Assembly: GCA_015067525.1 (NCBI GenBank)
Contig: SVMH01000002.1
Coordinates: 25,080 to 89,079, forward strand
Direction: 5' to 3'
DNA length: 64,000 bases
Source: Oscillospiraceae bacterium
GTDB lineage: Bacteria > Bacillota > Clostridia > Oscillospirales > Oscillospiraceae
The position numbers and the translations under genes were made by a program. Below are positions 10,187 through 18,954 of this stretch, in pieces; position 1 is the stretch's first letter, and every line of letters starts with the position of its first letter. A model generated the notes under the pieces. It was not told where the DNA came from. It did not search any database and worked only from the letters and a program-made list of their open reading frames with translations.

Positions 10187-13100
10187 ATGAGTGAGATGAA
10201 CTATCAGAATGAGGAACTGCGCCGCGTATTGCAGCAGCTGAGCGCGGAAGTGCCGGCAGCCGGCGCGCTGCTGGCGGACGAGGCTCTTATGGCGCAGCTG
10301 GAAGCGGTGGGCGGTCATGAAAGCGATGCCTGCCTCCGTACGCTGGAGCTGTGCACTGCCGTAATGGTGCAGCGCCCTGCGGATATAAAGCAGTGGCTCA
10401 GCGACCTTTGCGACCGCCTCAGCGACAATATGTTTCCCGATGCCCAGCACCCCCGCCGCGACCTGACAGAGGATGAGCGGCTGTATCTGGCGGTGCTGGA
10501 GAATGTACTGCCGCAGCACGTTGCAGAGTTTGACCCGCTGACGGATGTACTGCGCTTTGAAGAGGAGGCTCTACACCGTAGCCGCGTAGCCAAGGAATAC
10601 GCCCGCTACCGCCGCGCCATCGTGGCCGCCCACGTGCTGCCTCTGATGCGTATCAGCCGCGAGATCCGCCCCTTTGACCCGGCCTCCCATACCATCGGCG
10701 TGCACAATGTGGCGCTGCACACCGCCATCATGGCGGACAAAGCCGGCATCGCTGTGGACCTGCCGCTGGTCAGTGCCGCGGCCTTTGGCCACGATATCGG
10801 CAAGTTTGGCTGCCGCGGTGACGATGCCCGCCGCATTCCGTATCTGCACTACTACTATACGTGGCAGTGGTTCAGCGAACACGACATGGAGGAACTGGGC
10901 CACGTGTCGGCCAACCACTCCACGTGGGATCTGGAGTTTGAGAACCTGCCGGTGGAGTCGCTGCTGCTGATCTATGCCGACTTTCGCGTCCGTGGTACCC
11001 GCGGGGCGGACGGTAAGGAGCAGATTCGCATCTATACGCTGGCCGAAGCTTATGAAATGATCTTCTCCAAGCTCTACGACATGACACCGGAGAAACAGAA
11101 GCGCTACCAGACTGTTTACTACAAGCTGCGCGATTTTGAGCGGCTGCTGTGCTCGGCCGGTGTGCCGACCGATATGGGCGAGGATACGCTGCGTGCGGCC
11201 GATACCCGGGATGAATCCCTGCTTTCCGCGGAAGACGCTTTGCAGGCGCTGCGGAACATGGCTCTTTCCGGTTCCATGCGATTGATGCGTACCATCACCA
11301 CCGATCACTCCTTTGAGCAGCTCCTGGAGCAGGCCAAGGGCGAGAAGAACCTGCAGCGTATCCGCACTTACCTCATGCTGCTGCAGGAATACAGCACCTA
11401 CATGACCAAGTCCAACAAGAAAAAGACGCTGCTGCTGCTCTATGAGCTGCTGATGCATCCTGACGGCGATGTGCGCCGTATTGCCGGTCAGATCATGGGC
11501 CAGATTCTGGCCAACAGCGGCCCTAAATACCGCAAGGAGCGCCCGCAGGGCGCCAAGCGGGGCGTCATGATCCCCACCATGATGGCGCTGCTGGATGAGT
11601 CGGTGGTGCTGTGGGAGACGTATATCGAGGCCTGCCTCCATCCCGACCGCAAAATTGCGCCCAAGCACGCTCTGCGCATCTCCAACAGTCTGAAAACGCT
11701 GTGTGAGTCTCTCTTTGCCAGCAGCGATCCCAAGGAGTCCCGCCAGATGGTGGAGCCGATCCTGCGCCGTCTCTATGACGCACAGGGTGCGGACCGCTTT
11801 GTGCTGGTGGACGCCCTGACCATGATCCCCTATGAGCATATCCCGGAGGAACACCGCATTTCCATCGTGGAATCGCTGGGCGCCATGCTGAGCGAGGATG
11901 AGATCCGCCTGCAGCTGACGGCCCTGCGCTGTCTGGAATCGCTGCGCGTCCATCCGGAAGTTGTGTGTAAAGTGGAAGAGGTTGTCAATGCTTTTGATAC
12001 CTCGTTTTATAGCGACCGTGAGGTGCTGGAATACCGCAAACGCTGCGCTCTGGGCCGGCGTGAGGACAAGCTGGACGAGGACAGCGCTTCCCGTATCTAC
12101 CTCAGTAACCTGAAGAGCGCCGTTCACTGGACGGTGAAGCTGACCCAGATCGATATGCTCTGCGACCATGCCAGAGCCTGCCCTGAAACGGCGTTTCACA
12201 CGGCCATGCACCTTTCCAACGTGCTGTCCGTCAGTGAGCATTTCCCCGTGCGCCAGTCTGCCGGCCAGCATTTGCTGGAGATCGCGCCGCTGCTGAGCGT
12301 TGACCATATCAACGAGATCACCATCGACCTGCTGCGCGAACTGGAGACCGGTCAGGATGAGATCTCCTACGTGATCCCGCCGTATCTGGGCGGTTTGATG
12401 TGCCTGCTGCCGGAGAAGGAGCTGTGGGAAGCTGAGGACTATCTGGAGCAGCTGGCGCGCGGCAGCGCTATTCGCCCCGCCCGCGTGGCACTGCATGTGG
12501 TGGGTGAGATGCTCAACACGCTGCCGGAGCGCGAAAGTGCCATGATCGACCGGACGCTGGGTCTTCTGATGACCGGCATCTGCCACTACGAGCCCACCAT
12601 CCACCAGAGCGCGCTGGCCGTACTGTGCCGCGACGTGCTGGGCAGCAGCCGCATTGCGCTGCAGCGCCGCGCGGACATGTTCGTCCACCTGCACAAAAAG
12701 CTGCTGACGGTGCTGGCGGAGGCGCAGCAGGACCAGCTGTCCTTCTTCAACAGCGCCGCCATGCTCAACCACCTTTACCGCTTTATTGTGCGCCGTGAGG
12801 TGGACTGCGGCGAGTTTGCCTTCCCGGCACCCAAGCCGGCGGCCTTCTTCCCCGGCACCTTTGACCCCTTCTCCGTGGGCCATAAGCAGATCGTAGAAGA
12901 GATCCGCCGTATGGGCTTTGAGGTGTACCTGTCGGTGGATGAGTTCTCTTGGTCCAAGATGCCGCTGCCCAAGCTGCTGCGCCGTCAGATCGTCAGCATC
13001 TCGGTGGCCGACCAGTGGGATACCTATCTCTTCCCGGATGATATTCCTGTCAACATCGCCATGCCGGAGGATCTGGCCAAGCTGCCCCGGTTGCTGCCGG

Positions 13101-14875
13101 ACCGTCCGCTGTATCTGGTGGCAGGCAGCGATGTGATCTATAACGCCTCTGCCTACCGTGGCGCCCAACCGGGCAGCGCGGCGGAGTATAACCATATCAT
13201 TTTCTGCCGCAATCTCAGTGAGCAGGCGGAGCATTCTGCCTTGAAGGAGATCATTCGCGGCGATCTGAAGATCCTGTCGCTGCCGCCGTTCTATGAGTCG
13301 GTCAGCTCCACCCGTATCCGCCAGTTTATTGACCGCAAGCTGGATATCTCCATGCTGGTGGACCCTGTGGTGCAGTCCTTTATCTATGAGTACGGTTTCT
13401 ATGTCCGCTCTCCTGAGCTGAAGAACGTGATGAAGCCGCAGGACGTCTATTTCTCCCGTTACCGCGAGGCGGATGCTGCGCTGCCGGAGGAACTGAACGC
13501 CACCATCTCCGCCCTGAGTAAGCCTCTGGCGGTGACGCTGCGGGAAAGACCCGATACCATGCTGGGTTGGGCGGTTGGCCATACACTGCAGGCGGCGGAT
13601 CTCTATGACGCCCTGCACTCTCTGGAGGCGGCCCGCTATGTGCGCCGCTACGCTTCCGGCCGCATCCTCATGATCGATGAGGTATATACCGGCGAAACGC
13701 GCACCATGGAACGGTGCCGCATGCAGGTCAACGAGCTGCTGGCCCGCAGTCTGGCCAATGACCACACCTATGCCCTGTGCCGCTGCACGCCGGAGGATAC
13801 GGCGCTGCGTGAGGCGCTGGAGCAGATGGGCTTCCAGCCGGTGGCAGACTGTGAAAATACCTTCTGCGTGGATATGCGCGCGCCGGTCATGCTGCTGCAG
13901 GACGTGCTGCTGTGGCTGAAAAAGCCCCATCAGGACGATGCCGACGTGAAAAAGGCGGTGCTGCGCACCCGCCCGAAGATGCGCCGCGCCCTGTGCGATA
14001 TGTTCCCGGGCCAGCTGGTGCTGTGCTTTGACTCGGAGATGCTCAATCAGGCGGTGATGGAGCGGGTGCAGCAGGTCAACGGCGTGCAGGATGTGCCCGC
14101 CGGCGTGCGCCGTCTGGGCCCCTATATGTGTGTGCCCTACGGTAAGATCCTCTCCAACGAGATCGTGCCCAATACGGTGACCAAGACGCTCCATGCCGAA
14201 AAGTGCTTCGACTCCGAGATCGAGAACTTCGACATCGTGGAATATCCCGGCTATTCCCAACTCCATACCCAGGCCCGGACGCTGCGCTCGTTCCGCCGCC
14301 CGCTGCTGCTGGTGGATGATTTCCTCCACAAGGGCTATCGGATCGAGAAGCTGGATAAGGTCTTCCGTGAGGAGCAGCTGACCATCGACCGCATTATCGT
14401 GGGCATCATGTCCGGCAACGGCAAGGATCTGATGCAGGTCCAGGGCCGTCAGGCAGAGTGTGAGTATTTTATCCCCAATCTGCGCTACTGGCTGACGGAG
14501 AGTCTTCTCTATCCCTTTGTGGGCGGTGACAGCGTGGGTCAGCAGACCATGACGGAGCATATGCTGCCGTCCATCAACCTGATCCTGCCGTACTACTATC
14601 CCAACTTCATGCCGGAGGTCAGTGAAAAGAACATCCGTAGCTTCAGCCGTGTGGCGCTGGAAAACGCCCTGACCATCATGCGGGAGCTGGAGCGCTGCCA
14701 CCAGCGCATTTTCAACACCTCGCTGACCATCCGCCGACTGGGCGAAGCGCTGCAGCAGCCCCGCCTGCCGGATAAGGGCGACTGCATGAAATATGACTTC
14801 AGCCGTCCGGCTTCGGATTATCTGGTGGAGGACCTGCGGCAGATCCAGCGTATCTGCCGCCGTGAAAAGGAGTAA
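10187..14875 (+). CDS. ~1562-aa multidomain protein: N-terminal HD domain, central HEAT-like helical region, NadD/CoaD-type nucleotidylyltransferase domain, possible GNAT-like segment, C-terminal PRTase-like domain
   Basis: HD: 'VHNVALHTAIMADKAGI..AAAFGHDIGKFG...IYADFRVRG'; nucleotidylyltransferase: 'AAFFPGTFDPFSVGHKQIVEE' and 'SVSSTRIRQFI'; PRTase-like: 'RRPLLLVDDFLHKGYRIEKLDKVF'; start set at ATG 10187 with GAGGTG SD. Confidence 0.85.
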   Translation: MSEMNYQNEELRRVLQQLSAEVPAAGALLADEALMAQLEAVGGHESDACLRTLELCTAVMVQRPADIKQWLSDLCDRLSDNMFPDAQHPRRDLTEDERLYLAVLENVLPQHVAEFDPLTDVLRFEEEALHRSRVAKEYARYRRAIVAAHVLPLMRISREIRPFDPASHTIGVHNVALHTAIMADKAGIAVDLPLVSAAAFGHDIGKFGCRGDDARRIPYLHYYYTWQWFSEHDMEELGHVSANHSTWDLEFENLPVESLLLIYADFRVRGTRGADGKEQIRIYTLAEAYEMIFSKLYDMTPEKQKRYQTVYYKLRDFERLLCSAGVPTDMGEDTLRAADTRDESLLSAEDALQALRNMALSGSMRLMRTITTDHSFEQLLEQAKGEKNLQRIRTYLMLLQEYSTYMTKSNKKKTLLLLYELLMHPDGDVRRIAGQIMGQILANSGPKYRKERPQGAKRGVMIPTMMALLDESVVLWETYIEACLHPDRKIAPKHALRISNSLKTLCESLFASSDPKESRQMVEPILRRLYDAQGADRFVLVDALTMIPYEHIPEEHRISIVESLGAMLSEDEIRLQLTALRCLESLRVHPEVVCKVEEVVNAFDTSFYSDREVLEYRKRCALGRREDKLDEDSASRIYLSNLKSAVHWTVKLTQIDMLCDHARACPETAFHTAMHLSNVLSVSEHFPVRQSAGQHLLEIAPLLSVDHINEITIDLLRELETGQDEISYVIPPYLGGLMCLLPEKELWEAEDYLEQLARGSAIRPARVALHVVGEMLNTLPERESAMIDRTLGLLMTGICHYEPTIHQSALAVLCRDVLGSSRIALQRRADMFVHLHKKLLTVLAEAQQDQLSFFNSAAMLNHLYRFIVRREVDCGEFAFPAPKPAAFFPGTFDPFSVGHKQIVEEIRRMGFEVYLSVDEFSWSKMPLPKLLRRQIVSISVADQWDTYLFPDDIPVNIAMPEDLAKLPRLLPDRPLYLVAGSDVIYNASAYRGAQPGSAAEYNHIIFCRNLSEQAEHSALKEIIRGDLKILSLPPFYESVSSTRIRQFIDRKLDISMLVDPVVQSFIYEYGFYVRSPELKNVMKPQDVYFSRYREADAALPEELNATISALSKPLAVTLRERPDTMLGWAVGHTLQAADLYDALHSLEAARYVRRYASGRILMIDEVYTGETRTMERCRMQVNELLARSLANDHTYALCRCTPEDTALREALEQMGFQPVADCENTFCVDMRAPVMLLQDVLLWLKKPHQDDADVKKAVLRTRPKMRRALCDMFPGQLVLCFDSEMLNQAVMERVQQVNGVQDVPAGVRRLGPYMCVPYGKILSNEIVPNTVTKTLHAEKCFDSEIENFDIVEYPGYSQLHTQARTLRSFRRPLLLVDDFLHKGYRIEKLDKVFREEQLTIDRIIVGIMSGNGKDLMQVQGRQAECEYFIPNLRYWLTESLLYPFVGGDSVGQQTMTEHMLPSINLILPYYYPNFMPEVSEKNIRSFSRVALENALTIMRELERCHQRIFNTSLTIRRLGEALQQPRLPDKGDCMKYDFSRPASDYLVEDLRQIQRICRREKE

Positions 14876-14877
14876 CC

Positions 14878-16107
14878 ATGCTGAAACGATGGAATGATAT
14901 CTGCCTGTGCGGGGAAGAGGAACAGCTCTTTCCCGCCGGCGCTCAGCCGGTAACGGAGCTGTTTGCGCCGCTGGTGTTTCTGGTGCGGCGCGACGGCATG
15001 ACGTGCCGCGGCATCTGGGCCATCAACTCCCTTGCTGAGTTGGCGGAAGAGGAGGGCGTGCGCTGCCTGCTGCCCTGTGCCGACACGGAGACAGACGAAT
15101 TGGCGGACTTTGTGCACTGCCACGGTGCCACGGTGGCCAATGTGACCTTTGGACGCGTATTTGACCTGCTGCCCCGCATTTTGTTTCCCAAAACGGACGG
15201 TTTTCGTGTGACGCTGGTAGGTTTGGGCGATGTGGGCGGCACGGTGCTGACCGGCTTAAAGCTGCTGGGCCGCGAGATCGATGAGATCGCTGTCTTTGAC
15301 CCCAACGAGGCCATGTGCCGCCGCTATGAGATGGAGCTCAATCAGGTGCTGCCGGAGCATCCCGGCGGATATATGCCCCGGGTGAGCATCTGCAGCGAAG
15401 AACAGCTTTTCAACTGCGATGTGTTCATCTTCACCGCTTCCCGCGGTGTGCCCGCATTGGGCAGCGGCGTCAAGGACGTGCGTATGGCCCAATTTGAGGC
15501 CAACCGCGCCATGCTGGGTGTGTACACCCGTAAGGCCCGTGAGGCGGGCTTTGAGGGATTGTTCTGTCAGGTGTCCGATCCGGTGGATCATCTATCCCGC
15601 GAGGTGTTTCTGCACTCTAACCGCGATGACACCGGCGCCTGCGATTTCGCCGGCCTCCTGCCGGAGCAGGTGCAAGGCTTCGGCCTTGGCGTGATGGCGG
15701 CCCGCGCTGCCTATTACGCGGAGAAAGAGGGCGTTCCCTTCGAAAAGGGACGGGTCTACGGCCCCCACGGTCAGGGACTGATCGTGGCCAATTGCCCCGA
15801 TGCCGGTTACGATGACGCCGCCTCCTGCCGTTTGACCGACCTGACACGCACGGCCAATCTGGCGGTGCGTGAGCTGGGCTTCAAACCCTATATCGCCCCG
15901 GGCCTTTCCTCGGCGGCGGTATCCATCCTGCGCCTGCTGCGCGGCGAGGTGCATTACGGCGCCGTGCCGCTGGGCGGTGCGTATTTTGGCTGCACCAGCC
16001 GTATGACGCGCCGCGGCGTGGAACTGCAGCGCGAACCGGTCTGTGAGACTTTGCTGCAGCGTCTGGAGGAAACTCACCGCGCACTGCGTGAGTTTGATTA
16101 CGCATGA
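14878..16107 (+). CDS. LDH/MDH-like Rossmann-fold dehydrogenase family protein with N-terminal extension
   Basis: 'VTLVGLGDVGGTVLTGLKLLG', 'DVFIFTASRGVPALGSGVKDVRMAQFEANRAML', 'VSDPVDHLSREVF'. Confidence 0.75.
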   Translation: MLKRWNDICLCGEEEQLFPAGAQPVTELFAPLVFLVRRDGMTCRGIWAINSLAELAEEEGVRCLLPCADTETDELADFVHCHGATVANVTFGRVFDLLPRILFPKTDGFRVTLVGLGDVGGTVLTGLKLLGREIDEIAVFDPNEAMCRRYEMELNQVLPEHPGGYMPRVSICSEEQLFNCDVFIFTASRGVPALGSGVKDVRMAQFEANRAMLGVYTRKAREAGFEGLFCQVSDPVDHLSREVFLHSNRDDTGACDFAGLLPEQVQGFGLGVMAARAAYYAEKEGVPFEKGRVYGPHGQGLIVANCPDAGYDDAASCRLTDLTRTANLAVRELGFKPYIAPGLSSAAVSILRLLRGEVHYGAVPLGGAYFGCTSRMTRRGVELQREPVCETLLQRLEETHRALREFDYA

Positions 16108-17153
16108 GCGGCGCCGTGTATGTGCTGCGCCTTGGCCGCAGCCCCCGACTGGAAAAGATGCTGGATGCGGCGCTGTGCGGCCGCGAAGTGAAAGAACTGA
16201 CGTCGGACGCACTGGCACAGGGTATTTACGACCGCCGCATTCTGTTCGCCGTTGCCGTGGATGAACTGGGCGTGGATGAAACGTTCCTGCGTGCGCTGCG
16301 GACGCTGCGCAGCAGCGGACAGTGCCTGCGCGGCTGCGTGGGCGGCATCATTGTGGATGGCGCGGATGAGCTTTACACCAAATCCGCGGCGCAGGAATTG
16401 GCGCTCAGCGCCAATCAGGTCGGCTGTACGTTCCCCGGAAAGCCGCTGGTGGAGGGCACGGGCTCTCTTTATAACCAGCACATTCTGGCCCAGCGGCTGG
16501 GCCTGAGCTGGGAGGAGACCTATTTCGCCCGCGGCAGGGAACTGGTGGAGCGGATCCTGGCCTTTGAAGCGCCGAAATTCGATAACCCCAAGATCCTGAT
16601 GCTCCACGCGTCGGATAATCTGCGCTCCAACACGGTCTGGCTGGGCCGGCAGCTGCTGCAGCGGCTGCCGGAGAATTTCTCCGTGCGGGAGATCTCACTG
16701 CAAAACGGCACCATCCACGATTGCCGCGGCTGCTCCTATGCAGCCTGCCTCCACTTTTCTCAGAGCGGCACCTGCTTTTACGGCGGCACCATCTCGCAGG
16801 AGGTGCTGCCGGCCATTCGGGAATGTGACGCCATGCTCTTTTTGTGCCCCAACTACAATGACGCAGTCAGTGCCAATCTGATGGCCCTCTTTAACCGCAT
16901 GACCAACCTTCTGGTGCAGCAGGAACTGATGGATAAGCACCTGTTCGGCGTGGTGGTTTCCGGCTATTCCGGTAGCGATCTGGTGGCCCGCCAGCTGCTG
17001 GGTGCGCTGTGCTTCAACAAGACGGTGACGCTGCCGGCTCAATTCTGCATGATGGAAACGGCGCACGACCCCGGCTCTGCGCAGAAGCTGGCTGGCGTAG
17101 AGCAGCGTTTGGATGCGTTTGCCGCCCATATGGCGCAGACTTTGCAAAAATGA
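16104..17153 (+). CDS. Flavodoxin-like / NAD(P)H-dependent FMN reductase-fold protein with extra N-terminal domain
   Basis: 'PKILMLHASDNLRSNTVWLGRQLLQRL...ISLQNGTIHDCRGCSYAACLHFSQSGTCFYGG...AMLFLCPNYNDAVSANLMALFNRM'; 4-nt ATGA overlap with upstream gene. Confidence 0.75.
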   Translation: MSGAVYVLRLGRSPRLEKMLDAALCGREVKELTSDALAQGIYDRRILFAVAVDELGVDETFLRALRTLRSSGQCLRGCVGGIIVDGADELYTKSAAQELALSANQVGCTFPGKPLVEGTGSLYNQHILAQRLGLSWEETYFARGRELVERILAFEAPKFDNPKILMLHASDNLRSNTVWLGRQLLQRLPENFSVREISLQNGTIHDCRGCSYAACLHFSQSGTCFYGGTISQEVLPAIRECDAMLFLCPNYNDAVSANLMALFNRMTNLLVQQELMDKHLFGVVVSGYSGSDLVARQLLGALCFNKTVTLPAQFCMMETAHDPGSAQKLAGVEQRLDAFAAHMAQTLQK

Positions 17154-17190
17154 GAAAACACACGCAGACACGGTCTGCGTGTGTTTTTTG
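17152..17190. terminator. Bidirectional terminator between convergent genes
   Basis: AAAACACACGCAGAC-ACG-GTCTGCGTGTGTTTTTT. Confidence 0.9.
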
Positions 17191-17198
17191 CGCCGCGA

Positions 17199-18341
17199 TC
17201 AATCCGCAGCCACCGCCAGAATTGTTTCGGCAAAGCCTTTGGCAAAGTAGCGCGCACCCATAATGGCCTCATCCAGCGAGTTGCCGGCGGCCCCGATCTC
17301 CACCAGCAGCGAGCCGGAACACATCTGCTGGTTGTAGCGATACCCCCTTGCGGCGATGGGCCGCATCAGTGTGGGGGAGAGGGCGTTGAGCTGTTGCTGC
17401 ACGGCGACCGCCAGCTGCAGGTTATCCTTCCAGCCGTCGTGGCCAAGCCCCATCACAAGGCAGCACTGCGCCACGCGGGGGTCTTCACCGGTGATCAGCT
17501 TATACTGGTTGCCGTTGGCGTCCTGAATGGCGTCACGGTGCAGATCCAAAACATAGGTCAGAGTGGGATACTTCTCCAGATAGCTCTTTATGGACTGCAG
17601 ACTGCTGTTGTAGGCGTCATTATAGCTGGCGGCGTCGTGCAGCGTGCGGTCGTGCAGCACCGATATGCCGTAGCCGGAGAGAACAGCGGCCACCTCATCG
17701 CCGATGCGCACCATGTTGCAGGAGGTGTCCCGTGTGCGGTAGGTACCGCTGGGATCGTATTCCTGTCCTTTGGGCATGGTGTATGCCTCGGTGGCATGGC
17801 TATGGACGATGAGCACCTGCGGCCCTTCCGTGCCCAGACGGGCCGAAAAACTGCCGCCGCTCAACTCTTCCGCATCCAGCGTGCGGGACGAGGTATTTTT
17901 GATGTAGGCACTGCCTGCCACCGTGTAGCTCTTCGGATTGGAGGGGATCACGGTTTGAGAGGGAACGCCGTTATCCGCAAAAGCAAGATCGTCACTCTTG
18001 ATATCCACTGCCGGTGTCGATGGCGGAGGGGAGGGGGCGTCTGGTTCATCCTCATCCTCCGGCGTCTGTGTGATCAGCTGCGCCATCAAAGGCACGATGG
18101 TGCTTCGCTGCTGCATCAGCAGCGGGGACTGGCACAGCGCCAACACGTTGACTGCGGTGAGCATGTCTGTGCCGAAGAGGTCTCCCAGCTCCCAGCGCAG
18201 GATCAGCTGGGCCGGTGAGGTGTTGGCGGCGGCTTCCACGGCGGCGCGAAGGGAATCACTGTCTGCCGTGATGACGGCAGTCCATAAGGTCAGCAGGGAA
18301 CAGACGAGGGCGGACAGGCGGCGGAATAGCGGTTTTTTCAT
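17199..18341 (-). CDS. spoIIP: Stage II sporulation protein P
   Basis: 'VLIVHSHATEAYTM', 'YVLDLHRDAI', 'LLVEIGAAGNSLDEAI'; start set at MKKPLFRR (18341). Confidence 0.92.
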   Translation of the reverse strand: MKKPLFRRLSALVCSLLTLWTAVITADSDSLRAAVEAAANTSPAQLILRWELGDLFGTDMLTAVNVLALCQSPLLMQQRSTIVPLMAQLITQTPEDEDEPDAPSPPPSTPAVDIKSDDLAFADNGVPSQTVIPSNPKSYTVAGSAYIKNTSSRTLDAEELSGGSFSARLGTEGPQVLIVHSHATEAYTMPKGQEYDPSGTYRTRDTSCNMVRIGDEVAAVLSGYGISVLHDRTLHDAASYNDAYNSSLQSIKSYLEKYPTLTYVLDLHRDAIQDANGNQYKLITGEDPRVAQCCLVMGLGHDGWKDNLQLAVAVQQQLNALSPTLMRPIAARGYRYNQQMCSGSLLVEIGAAGNSLDEAIMGARYFAKGFAETILAVAAD

Positions 18342-18493
18342 GGCGTTGCTCCTTGCCTCAGGTGTTTTCGTAGACAAGCCTATGCTCGAATTTGCATTTT
18401 ATGACCGGTAAAAGAAAAAATATTTCGGTTATGATTGCATTTTTTCGAACATGCTGTATAATGTAACCAACAATACCGAAGGAGGCACCTATC

Positions 18494-18823
18494 ATGGAAG
18501 AAAAGGATATCGTCATGACCGAAGCTACGGAGGAAACGGTGCAGCAGCCCGCATGGGAAGTAGTTCCCGATCCCGTGAATCTGGATGCAGTGGAAGAGAA
18601 GCTGGAAGAAGTGGAAGAGGCCGTTGAGGAAGTGCTGGATGACGCTGAGGAAGAGCTCAAGCGCGGCGTTGCTGCCGTGAAGGAGTGGCTGAGCAACACG
18701 CTCTATGAGGCCGGCCGCGTGTTCCAGGAGCACAAGATCGCCATTCTGGCCATCATCGGCGCCATCGCCACCGCAGTGACTGTGGCCGGCATCGTGTTTG
18801 CCGTGCTGAAGAAGAAAAAGTAA
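18494..18823 (+). CDS. Small acidic, coiled-coil-like protein with C-terminal transmembrane segment
   Basis: 109 aa; Glu-rich N-terminal two-thirds, then 'IAILAIIGAIATAVTVAGIVFAVLKKKK'; SD GAAGGAGG upstream. Confidence 0.7.
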   Translation: MEEKDIVMTEATEETVQQPAWEVVPDPVNLDAVEEKLEEVEEAVEEVLDDAEEELKRGVAAVKEWLSNTLYEAGRVFQEHKIAILAIIGAIATAVTVAGIVFAVLKKKK

Positions 18824-18954
18824 GTAAAAAAGGACAAAACAGGGAGCCTTCCGCTCCCTGTTTTTCTTTGTAACCAAGCTGTCATCTTTCCTTTCTTGAC
18901 AGAATCCGACAGCCCTCTATAATAAAGACAATGAGTTTTCCGGGAGGGTCCAAT

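Noticed and set aside
10571-14701. 1376-aa minus-strand ORF opposite the giant HD/nucleotidylyltransferase gene
   Set aside because: Same codon-bias artefact (Gln/His/Leu/Ala-rich, no motifs); plus-strand protein has clear domain motifs and SD.
17181-18218. 345-aa plus-strand ORF opposite spoIIP
   Set aside because: Antisense of a clear spoIIP gene; begins inside the bidirectional terminator.
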